From Corythucha ciliata (Eukaryota; Arthropoda; Insecta; Hemiptera; Tingidae): DNA of 64,000 nucleotides. Of this stretch, positions 10,500 to 20,806 are shown one piece after another; position 1 is the stretch's first letter; each line of letters begins with the position of its first letter. The translations under genes were made by a program, and so were the position numbers. The notes beneath the pieces are model-generated. The model did no database searches. It was not told the origin of the DNA and was given only the letters and a program-made list of their open reading frames with translations. The stretch spans positions 41,706,198 to 41,770,197 of the forward strand of contig CM075937.1 in NCBI GenBank assembly GCA_038030265.1, read 5' to 3'.

Positions 10500-10849
10500 A
10501 GAGAGAGATGTAAATGTTCTTGGGTTACGAGTAATAGCCGCATACTCGATGCCCGGTTGTGGACGGGCTGTACTGTTGACAAGTTGTCTTGCTTCTTTAA
10601 TTGATAATTTTTGTGTTACTTGGAGTTTTAATATCTCTTTTTCTTTTTTGTACATAGGGCATTGACGGGAAAGAGCTGAGTGTTCTGCTTGGCAGTTCAC
10701 ACAACGGGGTATGCCGCATTCGTTTTCGTGTTGTGGCTGGCCACAAATACATATTTTCGAGACAGTGCGACACTTTTGGGTGGAGTGTCCATACTTCTGG
10801 CACTGGTAGCAGCGTTTGACAGACTGGATCGACTGGCTTTGAAGGCAAG
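10500..10849 (-). pseudogene. LINE ORF1 (gag-like) zinc-knuckle segment
   Basis: The minus-strand frame contains CYQCQKYGHSTQKC, then further C/H pairs, then CVNCQAEHSALSRQC and a KEKEILK helix. This is the multiple CCHC arrangement of the nucleic-acid-binding ORF1 protein of Jockey/I-group LINEs. The N-terminal two-thirds are absent, and the downstream end runs into the R1 fragment. Confidence 0.8.
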
Positions 10850-11257
10850 TTACGAGGACAGCAAGCGATGGATTAAACAAGCGGTATGGGAACGGTGGCA
10901 GAAACAATGGACGAACATGAATTCCCAACTAAGGGAGACAATCTCCAACGTGATGTTACGAATGAGTAATGAACATTTAAGTCGGAGCGAATCGATTAGG
11001 CTCGGCTTCGGACTGGATATAGTAGGCTGACGCACGACTATCACCTTACTGGAAGACGGAGACCATTTTGTGACCAATGTAATTTTAGACTCTCCTTGAA
11101 ACACATTGTCACGGAATGTCATAAGTATCAAGCACAGATAATGAACTTCTTCAACTCACAGATGCCAGAATATAAAGATTTATTAGTTAATGCCGATGGT
11201 AACATGAGAATAATATGTTTTTTAAAATCAATAGGTATATATAAATTAATATAAAAC
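10850..11257 (+). pseudogene. LINE ORF2 C-terminus
   Basis: The segment encodes a helix with WERWQKQW. After a frameshift near 11020-11030 it encodes LTHDYHL, GRRRPFCDQC and HIVTEC, the terminal cysteine/histidine motif of I-group ORF2 proteins. The same motif order is found in the other LINE at 18979-20085. The frame ends at about 11257, about 65 bp before the conserved GGGCTAAT tail. Confidence 0.75.
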
Positions 11258-11370
11258 ATAGGTAAATGATTACAAATGAATAGGTTATGACAATACCTAA
11301 GCATACCTCAGCTGAAGATAGCGGGCTAATAACCTCGTTGTTGATGCCCCTTGAAAAAAAAAAAAAAAAA

Positions 11371-12098
11371 TACTTTAAATAATATTACGTCCCAATCGTT
11401 TATTTTATTAGATGGATATAATAAATAATTCTGTCGCCGGTATTTTTAATTAATGAATTAAACTGGTGTTATCCGGACGACGATGGAAATGCATAGCCCA
11501 ACACGATTCGAGTTTCGAGAAAAAATGGCTCCCCGGCGGGATTTGAACGTTTATTTAATAAAGGAGTCACACGCCGAGCTATATTGTAAAATTGTGTAAA
11601 CGGAAATTATATAATACGTATTGAATATGAATGCAAATAACTCGTGAACAGCTTGACGCCTTGACCCTTAGTATAATAGCACCGTTCGTATTCGAGTTTC
11701 AAGTACATTTTTAGACCGGTCAAGATTATGAAAATTTCCCGATAGCTCAAATAAGCTTTGTGAAACATTCCTCGGTAAAATTGCGGGTGCGTTTTTCTTG
11801 TTAGTTTTGAACCAAGGTGAGAAAATGCGCCTAGCATAAATTACCGTATCTTCAAGCAAGGGCATCGCCGCAGTAATTGCGATTAGAGGGGGCTAAAACT
11901 TATTCGAGGTGCTGGCCGGAGGGGGGTGGGGGCCTTAACTCCCAATTTAGCTTACTGAGATTACTGTTCTTCGTTAATAATGGCCATGATGGAATGAGCT
12001 CAAGGGTATAGCACACAGTTACACACAGGAGGTTGCATGTATTGAAGTGGAAACTGCGACCTGAAATGACTGACGTTTTCAGTCACAATTACACTCAC
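11371..12098. other. Unassigned AT-rich stretch
   Basis: No coding sequence is supported. Apart from the tRNA-like segment at 11526-11585, I see only AT-rich unique-looking sequence and a G-run near 11921-11930. Confidence 0.5.
11526..11585 (-). mobile_element. Possible tRNA-derived SINE head
   Basis: On the minus strand there is an A-box-like TAGCTCGGCGTG and, about 35 bp later, GTTCAAATCCCG, close to a pol III B box, followed by CCGGGGAGCCA. There is no matching 5' acceptor half, so it is not a functional tRNA. A SINE remnant is the best reading. Confidence 0.4.
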
Positions 12099-13373
12099 GC
12101 AGTCCCATTCAACCGGACGAACATAGTCATGAAAGCTGTGCAAAATTACAGCTTATGACCTCCTATACGAGTCCAGGAGTCCGCCATGCCGTATCTGGCG
12201 CCTAATACGTATTTTATAGCTAATTAAATTCCTTAATTTGGAACATGGATTTAACCGGAAGAACATAGTCCTGAAATTGGTCTCATTTGCAAGGTTATTA
12301 TGGAGTTGATTACGATTATGATCGTCTGCCTACGGCATTTGCCCTCTGTGGCTCGCCAAACTCACGAAATTTGAAGAATTTTAATTAACCGGAAGATCAT
12401 AGTTCTGAAACTGGTCTCATTCGATAGGTTTTATGGAGATGATTACAAATATAATCGTCTGCCTGGAGCATTTGCCCTCGGTGGCCAGTAATCTCCTTAA
12501 ATCAGGGATATTAATTAACCGGAAGAACTAAGTCCGGAAAATGGTCTTTTGCGACACATTTCATGTGGCTGAATACGAAAATGATCGTCTGCCTGGGGCA
12601 CTTGCCCTTAGTGACCAGTCAAACTGCACCGGAAGAAAATGATTAACCGGAAGAACATGGTCCTGAAACTAGTCTCATTCGAAAAGTTTTATGGAGAAGA
12701 TTACGAATATGTTCGTCTGGCGGCGTGTGCCTGGGGCATTTGCCCTTTGTGGCTCACCAAACTTTCAAAATTTGGTAAATTTTAATCAACAGGAAGAACA
12801 TAGACCTGTGACTCGTCCTGTTCGTGAGTTTGGCCCCAGGCAGACACCGGCAGACGATCATTTTCGTATTCAGCCACATGAAACGTGTCGCATTAAGACA
12901 ATATTCCGGACTTAGTTTTTCCGGTTAACTAATATCCCTTATTTAGGGAGTTTGACTGGCCACCGAGGGCGAATGCCCCAGGCAGACACCGGCAGACGAT
13001 TATATTTGTAATAATAATCTCCATAGATCCATTCGAATAAGACCAGTTTCAGGACTATGTTCTTCCGGTTAACTAAAGTTTACTGAATTTCGTGAGTTTG
13101 GCGATTCACTGAGGGCAAATGCCCCAGGCAGACGGCGGCAGACGATCATATTCGTAATCAGCTCCATAAAACCTTTCGAATGAGACTAGTTTCAGGAATT
13201 TTTTCTACCGGTTAAATTCTTGTCCCAAATTAAGGACTTTATAATTAGCTATAAAATCCTTAGGCTCGATCCAGATACAACATGACAGACTCCCAGACTC
13301 ATAAATATAGGCGACCATATGCCATCATTTTGCACACCTTCCGTGACTATGTTCTGCCGGTTGAATTGGACTG
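12099..13373. mobile_element. Foldback-like palindrome of tandem units, ~1.27 kb
   Basis: The left arm starts CAGTCCCATTCAACCGGACG and the right arm, read inward, starts CAGTCCAATTCAACCGGC. Inside the left arm, units beginning TTAACCGGAAGAACATAG occur at about 12251, 12385, 12515 and 12643, a period of 125-135 bp. Each carries GATCGTCTGCC and GGCATTTGCCCT blocks. From about 12830 the same units run in the opposite sense to the right end. Long inverted repeats made of tandem units are the hallmark of Foldback elements. No coding sequence and no clear target duplication are seen. Confidence 0.8.
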
Positions 13374-13593
13374 TCGCCAGCTCTCGAACTACACTGGGAA
13401 AAAGGTCGGTTGTTTTCACTCTGTTAAGACACTCGGTCAAAATCAACCGTTTTCGACCGACCGTGAAAAAGTTTACTCTGTTGAAACAGCATTTCGCCGA
13501 GTTAATAGGCTGAAAACACCCAAAAGACGGTGCAAATTGGTCAAATAAGCTAATTTCTAACGCAGCTCACGGCTAATTCAAGAATTAACCGAG

Positions 13594-13734
13594 TCCTGGG
13601 GGTCAACCATGAACTAGCGTTAAAAAATTATCGCAAGCGGTAACTAAGGACGCTCTATCACAAATAATGTTATAACGCCATAGATACCGCGTTTTGACGG
13701 TATTTTTACGCTAGCTCATGGTTGACCCCCTGGA
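13594..13734. mobile_element. Short palindromic MITE nested in the TA-flanked element
   Basis: The two ends match as inverted repeats: GGGGGTCAACCATGARCTAG, continuing into CGT and an A-run. The interior is AT-rich and about 90 bp. No convincing target duplication could be read. Confidence 0.7.
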
Positions 13735-14787
13735 CACTTGGTTAATATAAGCGAGGGTGTTGCGTTAACCGAGTGGGTTGGAAATCCCCACCACTTCGAT
13801 TTCTCTTTTTTGGAGATAAGACTGAGCTATTCGGTTGGTATGCCTTTAACCAACTCAAGTCGGTTCAAGAGTCGGTCAATTTTATTCGTATTTAACAAAG
13901 CTGTCCAGGGACTGCTATGGTGAAAACTCCCACTCGGTTAAACTTGTCGTGGTTTAACCGACTGTTATCGCCCGCTCGGTTGCAGATGACTTAACGGAGT
14001 GAACTTGGTTATGAAAATACGGCAGTGACGATGCGCATGCGAAGTGCTCTGCAAACTAGGGCTTCTAGCCTCACATCACAACTCACTTCTTCGTGTTCCG
14101 CCACCACTGCAACGAGATTTTTAATTATTATTATTATTTTTTAAAAGAGTGAATGTGAGAAACTATTGAGACGCAGAATGTGATATAGACTTCCATTCTG
14201 AAATACAGAGCGGGGCCTTTCCAATGCGAGAGAGTGGAAGACTCCTGAACCATATCAACCATAACATCGAGAAATCACTGGTAAGTACCTATTTGTTTTA
14301 CATAATTTTACACGTTTTTTCGGAAAATTTAGGAGATTTTAAATGAAACTTGTTTCTTGTTTGTTTGTTTGTTTGGTTGTTTGTTTGTTTTTTTTTTACA
14401 AATAAGTAATCAATAATGTGTAGTAATCCATGCGTAATGTAATCCTCTGTTGAAGACAGTTCAATCAAATTCAGTGACGTCGGTCACGTCGCTTCGCTCC
14501 TCGCAATGACGGAGCTTGTACGCCGTCTGGGCCTCATTTTGCCTTCTGATTTTCCCAAAAAAAACTTTTTCTTTCAGACTTCATTTAGGGTGTAGTTCAA
14601 CCAACTCTCGGGACTCTCGTTTTGTAGAGGTTTTGTAGAGGGGAGAAAGGGAGAAAAACTTGCGAATTCTCAAATGTACAAAACATTTTATTATTTTATT
14701 ATTTATTTATTTATTGTATGCATGGCATACAATTCTTCCAATATTTATTTTTCAGCTCTCAAGGATTACACTCCTAGCGGTCCACCG

Positions 14788-15085
14788 CGCGCCTCGGTGG
14801 TGTAATGGATACAATACTCGCTTCGCAACCCAGCGGGCTTGGGTTCGAATCTAGCTATTGCCCATTTCACTACAAGGCAGCGGCGAACTGTGACACGGCA
14901 CACTCGCCTTCGTGTGGGCGTTGCCGGCGCTGTGCGTTCAACAAACCGCGCACCGACCGAAACGCCCGCGTAGTACGGGTGTGAAGTGCACAGTTGGATC
15001 AGGGTACGGCGTATGAGCCCAAAGGAGGCTTTGGCGCCTGCCGGGTTCGAAACCCGGCACTCACTAATTATTATTATATTATATC
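14788..15085 (+). mobile_element. tRNA-derived SINE
   Basis: The head starts GCCTCGGTGGTGTAATGGAT (an A-box region) and contains GGGTTCGAATC (B box) at 14841-14851. The TAATGGATA-type D arm and a TCG in the anticodon-loop position suggest tRNA-Arg ancestry. The body of about 200 bp is GC-rich and ends in the palindrome GCCGGGTTCGAAACCCGGC, then an ATT-rich tail (15065-15085). It is not a working tRNA because the acceptor stem does not close. A degenerate second copy lies at 53140-53250. Confidence 0.8.
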
Positions 15086-16045
15086 GCCGCATGTTTTCAA
15101 GGAAATGAAGCCTGGAAATGAACTTTCCCATTTCTCAACACGCTAAAAACAACAGGTGAACAATGATAACCAGTCATTCGTACACTCAGAAATAGTATAA
15201 ATTTAAAATTGTATGGTTATTGGTTTAATTCTTTGTTACATATTACTATGTATTAACTTTCATGTATTCAGGTCTATGTATTCATTATAATGTTATTTTC
15301 TTCATTTTCTTATTTTTTTTAAAGCCAATAAATGAGTTTTCGACCGAACTAATCCTATAAAACTGACGAAGGACAGTCGTCGATCAGCCTGTCGACGTGA
15401 TGTATAGGATGCTGCTCGGTTGATTCGAAGCAACTGAATGTTGTAGCTAACTAGTAGCTAACTACTACTAGCTAGTAGTAGTGTACTACTAGCTACACTG
15501 GTCAATTTAATGGTCAGTTTAAACAACCGATTTTGTATTTAAAATTGTCAGAGCGATGGGTTAGCTTGATTCAACCGAATGGTTCGTTAAAATTGACGGA
15601 GTTATTGGTTGATACGGTTCAACCGAATATTCGTCAAAACTGGCTGAGTGATCGGTTGATTTGGATCAACCGAACGACACGGTTGACGTTGTTTAACCGA
15701 GTAACTGAAATAAACTCAACCGAGCAATCACTTGGTTAAACTCGCTCGGTTAAAAAAAGAGGTATGACCGAGTGCAAGGTACTTGGTTGTTTCAACCGAA
15801 AAAAATCGGTTGCAATTTCTACCCCAGTACGCTCGGTTAAATTTGACCGAATTTCAAGCCAATTTTTTCCCCAGTGTATAAGCAACAGTACAATATTATT
15901 GTTATATATTTTATATTAAGTCATATGTGGACAGTTTAGAGATTGCGTGATCAAGTAAAAAACCAAATAATTAACTCTCTCTTATTTCTGAGTTTACAAG
16001 CGTTTGTGAGACTTAACAATTATAAGTTAACACTGTGGACTCAAG

Positions 16046-18021
16046 TAGAGCTGTGACGTGACAGCTTTTGCCGGTCACAGTGACAACTAGCTCCGGTGAC
16101 TGTGCAGTCACTGTGACAAAAACCAGTGATTTTGTCACTTAAGTGACTACTGAGGGCCTGTTCCATAACTTTTTAATGTCACTATCACTGTTTGTTTCCA
16201 CCCGTCCTCCCCATCAAAGTGTGATTTAATTTGGGGCGGACGGTTGGAAAAGGATATTCTTAGGAACCCTGAAATCTTAGGCCCCCTGTAGCAGCTCGTT
16301 TGAGCAAATGCCTAATGTTACCGGACTAGCCGGCATCTGTGTGAATTTCATTCCCAGACCCTAAAAAGCCTATTAATAGGGCAAATGAGAGAGTTTGCAT
16401 CGGTTTTAAAAAAATATATATAATTCTTTTTCGAACTTTATCCGTGGAAAACTCCTATGAACGGCGAACCCCAGCCTCAAATGCAAACATGAAGGTGAGT
16501 CATGGATCAAAAACTGCAATGCACGATTTTACCTAGAAACATAACCATAGCCAGAGAAGGACAGGGCTAGGCAGTTGCCCTCCCGTACACTCAAAAATGC
16601 AGATTCAGTGGGGCAGTTGCCCACCCCTAGATGCATTTTGAAAGTACAAATCTTTCAAGATAGTCACATTGTGTTTCGTCGGCGCTCACTAAAAAAAATA
16701 ACTTCACGGATTTCACTAATAAAAAAAAATGAATTTCAACGGGTTTTGTCGCTCAGAAAACGGAAAACGGTGCCAGAGAAATGGTGTGGTTCGCTCTACT
16801 AAAACTGGTTTGACAGCCTTTTCACTGCCTAAAAATAGTTAAAACTAGCTATTTGCACTATAAAAACGGCTAAAGGGATTAAACTCACGCCCAAAATACA
16901 AAACTGTCGATTCGCGTTTTGAAAATGGCTAAAACTGGACTTTTCGCGCCCTAAAATTGGTGGTGAACTTCTGAAAATGCCTAAAAAGATCATGATTACC
17001 GCCCGAAAGTAGCTAAATCGACCCTTCGTGCGCTAAAATTGATCCGACTGGCCATTCTTGAGCCAAATATGACCATAAGGCGCGCTTTCGGCTTGACGGA
17101 CTAATCAAGCTCTGAAAACGGCCAAAATGACTTCACGTGCCCTGGAAATGCCTAAAAAGATGATTCATTCCCTGAAAATGTCAAAATCGACAATTTGCGC
17201 ACCAGGAATGGTCAAACTTCATGGCCTTGGCTTGATGGACTAGGTAGTTGAGCCCTGAAAATGGCAAAACTGACGATTCGTGTCTTTAAAATGGCTAAAA
17301 TTACTACATTTGAACCCTAGAAATTGCCGACTTTTTTTTTACGAGCTCTAGAAATGGATTACTTGACGAATCGAGCTCTAAAAATGTCTGAACAAGTGAC
17401 TCCTGCCCTGAAAATGGCAAAATAGACCATTCGGAGCGCCGAAAATGGCCAACCTGGCTGTTCTCGCCTTGACTTGGGACGTACTATTCGCTCCTACAAC
17501 TGGAAAGACTGACTTTATGCGCCCTAAAAATGGCAATTATAGCTATTCAAGCCTTGAAATCGTCAAAACTGAAAAGCTGTGCCCAACAAAGTAAAATGTC
17601 AATTTTGAAGTAAAATATTCAGTTTTGAGATAAAGTGATATTTTCTTGGTGGAACCGCAAGTTTCAGGGTAAAATCGTCAGTTTAGGGACGTTTTTGGAA
17701 TGAAATCGTAAGTTTTGGAATTAAAATAGTCAGTTTTGGGGTAAAATGGCCAGTTTTGTATTAACGTCATCAGTTATGAGGCAAAACGTCAGCTTTAGGG
17801 TGAAATCGTCTGTATTGGTATAAAATCGTCACATTTGCGATGAATTTGTCATTTTTTTTTTTTTTTTTTTTTGTTTGTGAAATGACCTGTTTTCAAGGTA
17901 GAATGGCCTAAAATCACCCGTTTCGAGGAAAACTTGAGTTAAAGTGTGACATTGTCAGTTTTGGAGTAAATCTGTAAAACAGTGACAAAATCACCGACAG
18001 TGAAATCACACCTCACCTCTA
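16046..18021. mobile_element. hAT-like non-autonomous element, 1,976 bp, TSD GACTCAAG
   Basis: An exact 8-bp target duplication GACTCAAG (16038-16045 and 18022-18029) flanks inverted ends TAGAGCTGTGACGTGAC and, inward from the right, TAGAGGTGAGGTGTGA. Subterminal GTCAC/GTGAC motifs cluster at both ends. The interior (about 16800-17990) is a string of degenerate units of the type GGCTAAAA...CTGAAAATGG. No transposase is seen, so mobilisation would need an enzyme in trans. Confidence 0.9.
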
Positions 18022-18029
18022 GACTCAAG

Positions 18030-18973
18030 TATAAGCCTATACAAACAATTTGGCAAAAAACATTTTTTACTTCAAATAATAATTAAAGAATAAAAATGTC
18101 GATTACGTTGGAATTTTTAAAACCAATAATAGACTTATAGAGATAAGTTGTTCATAAAAGTAAAAAAACAGTCGTGCAACATATGACATTGAAAAGCTTT
18201 CAGGTCACACACACACTTAAGGGGGACACTTAAGTTAACGATAACTGTAGCTGAAATAATTATAAATGCAATTGGCAGTTATATGACAATTTGAAGAACC
18301 ATGAACTAGCCTGTATTCGGAGGCCGCGCTAAAGCTTACTTAGCAGTTAATGGGGACAATATAATAAGTCAATTTCATATAGGACCCACGCCTTACCGAT
18401 AATTAATAGTATACGAGCGACAACAGGTGTGAAACACCAGCGCAAATAAATTTTATAAACGTTTATTACAAAGTAAGTGGGACATGGGGAATCTTTGTAG
18501 TTGTTAGTACCTTCTAATAAGCGTATGTCTTAACATTGTGTGTTTTACTTACACAGACCGTGAAACATGCCCAGACAGGGCGAAACGTCGGTTGATGGAT
18601 AAATAACGCTGATTACTGAGGTCGAGTGGACGTTCCTTCATTTTCAAATAATTTAACGACCTCGCCAAACAACATGTCTTCATTTGAAATTTATTTAAAA
18701 ATCACCAGATGCACCAATCGGGCTGCAACTACTGTTGATTTCCTTCTTTTCATGTGCCAATTCATCGGTATACTTTTCTCCCTAATCGGACGTTCAAGCA
18801 AGTTCCCCATTTTGCCAATAAAATTGGTGCGAATAGTTGATTCGCGGTTAAAATTGAGAAAAGCGCTAATTCGAGGCTAAAATTGAGAAAAAGTGATCAT
18901 TTGAAGCTAAAATAAACAATAGACTCAATAAAAATAAACTCCCCATTAATAGTCTAGTAAACGAATGCTTCTT
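18030..18973. other. Intergenic stretch with a Penelope-like remnant
   Basis: Apart from the candidate at 18541-18655 and a few repeat-type GCTAAAATTGAGAAAA units at 18840-18920, the sequence looks unassigned and AT-rich. The last bases (18961-18973) are the left copy of the LINE target duplication. Confidence 0.5.
18541..18655 (+). ncRNA. Penelope-like 3' remnant with degenerate hammerhead motif
   Basis: GCCC-AGACA-GGGC-GAAAC-GTC (18569-18589) matches stem II, its loop, the GAAA core and the start of stem III of a hammerhead ribozyme. A GAC upstream (18556-18558) could close the stem. The CUGAUGA core box is replaced by GTGAAACAT, so it should be inactive. Penelope-like retroelements are known to carry such ribozymes in their terminal repeats, which is the basis of the assignment. 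Confidence 0.4.
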
Positions 18974-20632
18974 CAGGTGTGAGTCCTCCGTTGTTGCGGA
19001 GGCAAATGCTATCGGTAACCTATACCATTCTGTTGCAGGCCAAACCTGGTCACCTGTCTTTTCGAGACGTTCATGAAAATGCACTAAGAGCAGAATATGA
19101 GCAATTAACCACGCGTACGAGACCAATCGTCATAAGAGCCACGGAATTCTTAAGGAAGCATGGAATTTCTCTGCCGCAAATTCTTCAGCCACCGCCAACA
19201 ACATACACCCCATGGACCATTGCTAAAATAAAATTGAACCTGTCCCTATCCATGCACATAAAGAAAGGGACAAATCCGATCCTATACCGTCAGAAATTCT
19301 TGGAAACATTGACTCAGTATCCAGACCCTGAAGTATATTATACGGACGGGTCAAAAACCGCGGAGAGCGTAGGTTGTGCTGTTTACGTCCCTCCAGATCA
19401 GCACTCGTTCGCATTGCCTCAGGCATCTTCAATATTTACTGCAGAACGATACGCGAGACTTAAAGCTCTCGAGTTAGCCAAGACTTCAACTAAATCAGTA
19501 GTTATTATATGCAGTGATTCGAAAGCGGCCTTGCTATCACTACTTGACTCCTTTACCGAGGACCCTCTCAACCAATTTATTCTTGAAGCGCACGCAGAAC
19601 TAACTAGTTCCAAAGTAGTTTATTTTATCTGGACGCCAGGACACGTGGGCATAACCGGGAATGAGATGGCTGATAGAGCAGCCGGAGCGAATACTGATAA
19701 TATCATTAACCATGTAACACCATTTGATGCCAGGATATTTTTTAAGCACCGTGTTAAAAGCATATGGCAAGAACAGTGGAATCGAGAGGCTCATTGCCAT
19801 CTCCATAAGATCCAACCTCTTGTTAGCCTACCAAACGTGCCAACGTTCACAAGGCAAGAAAATGTAATTCTAGCCAGACTCCGTATAGGACACACTAGAC
19901 TCACGCACGATTACCATTTAGGAAGAAGAAACCGTCCACAGTGTACCGTGTGTCTCACTCCACTTACAGCTGAGCATTTGCTAAGTGTCCTACCTACGAC
20001 ACCCAACGCCAGCAGGTGCTCCTATCATATCCTGATGATCTCAAATACACTTCCGCGAATATTAAACGAGTCATACATTTCCTAGAGCTCATAAACAAAA
20101 CATCTTTCATATAAACAAGTTAAAAGGGGTGTGAAAGCCCCAGCAGACAGTGTCAGTGATGAATGAAAACACGAAGATAGTATTTTATTTATTTATTTTT
20201 CATTTTGTATTTTTAATTTATTACAATTTATATATTTTAATTTATTTATTTCTCTTCTAAAACTCGATAAATAAAATAACTGTGATATGAACTGGTTGAA
20301 CTAGTGAGGAGAATATAGAAACTGTGATACTAACAATACGCATTTTGACTTGCAAGTGTGCACTAACGTCTTCAACTTACTTGTACAACATATGTATACA
20401 TGTACCTGCCTAAAATTGGCACCGAATTACGCGTAGAAAGACTTACATCAATGAAGTGATACCTAGACAGAAATAGGAAATTATAGCTAAAGATTTGTAA
20501 CTATCTGTTTTCTGGATAATTAGAGGTATAGTTATTGAATTTATACTCACCAAGTGAAACGGGCTAATGACCTCGTAGTCGAAGCCTATGAATTAAAAAA
20601 AAAAAAGAAAAAAAAACAAAACAAAAAAAAAA
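18974..20632 (+). mobile_element. 5'-truncated I-like LINE with 13-bp target duplication
   Basis: ACGAATGCTTCTT occurs immediately before (18961-18973) and immediately after (20633-20645) the insert. The insert ends with GGGCTAATGACCTCG at 20561-20575 and a long A-rich tail (about 20594-20632). It begins inside ORF2. These are the features of target-primed reverse transcription with 5' truncation. Confidence 0.92.
18979..20085 (+). pseudogene. LINE ORF2 C-terminal part with RNase H domain
   Basis: This open frame of 368 residues is the end of an I-group ORF2 polyprotein. It begins in the RT thumb (PLLRRQML). It then carries an RNase H domain with all four acidic residues visible: D123 in YYTDGSK, E156 in TAERYAR, D180 in CSDSKAA and D232 in GNEMADRA. 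The C-terminus has RLRIGHTRLTHDY followed by CTVC and EHLL, the terminal Cys/His motif, after which the frame drifts. The endonuclease and most of the RT are missing by truncation, so the fragment cannot transpose. In intact elements this enzyme copies the RNA into the target site. Confidence 0.88.
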
Positions 20633-20806
20633 ACGAATGCTTCTTAGAAAGGCATAGATTGAACCCGCTGGTAGCTCTAAAGTTGTGATTGGGATTTGTT
20701 CGGAGGGGTCTGGAGATGATGTACTCAAAAGTCCCCGCCTTTAGCCCACGAGCTAGCTGCTGGACGTGGCAAAACGTGCATCTTTTTTCACTTAATTACC
20801 TGTAGT

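Larger units (their letters stand above)
10490..11370. mobile_element. I-like LINE with inverted 5' segment
   Basis: The left part (10500-10849) is ORF1 zinc-knuckle sequence on the minus strand. The right part (10850-11370) is the ORF2 C-terminus and 3' UTR on the plus strand, ending with GGGCTAATAACCTCG and an A-run at 11354-11370. A head inversion relative to the tail is the product expected of twin priming during LINE insertion. Most of ORF2 is missing at the junction. Two independent insertions remain possible. Confidence 0.6.
13392..15876. mobile_element. TA-flanked non-autonomous element rich in CGGTT/AACCG
   Basis: The ends are CACTGGGAAAAA and, inward from the right, CACTGGGGAAAAAA, each flanked by TA (13390-13391 and 15877-15878), as in the Tc1/mariner group. 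Both flanking arms (13400-14010 and 15340-15860) are dense in CGGTT/AACCG pentamers in many contexts, which could be repeated protein-binding sites. The middle carries a SINE, and the left arm carries a short palindrome. No transposase is seen. Confidence 0.65.

Noticed and set aside
12251..13209. A CRISPR-like array of regularly spaced repeats
   Set aside because: The units are about 130 bp, diverged, and reverse orientation at the centre, in a eukaryotic context; a foldback element explains them better.
14791..14862. A functional tRNA gene
   Set aside because: A and B boxes are present but the acceptor stem does not close and the sequence runs on into a SINE body and tail.
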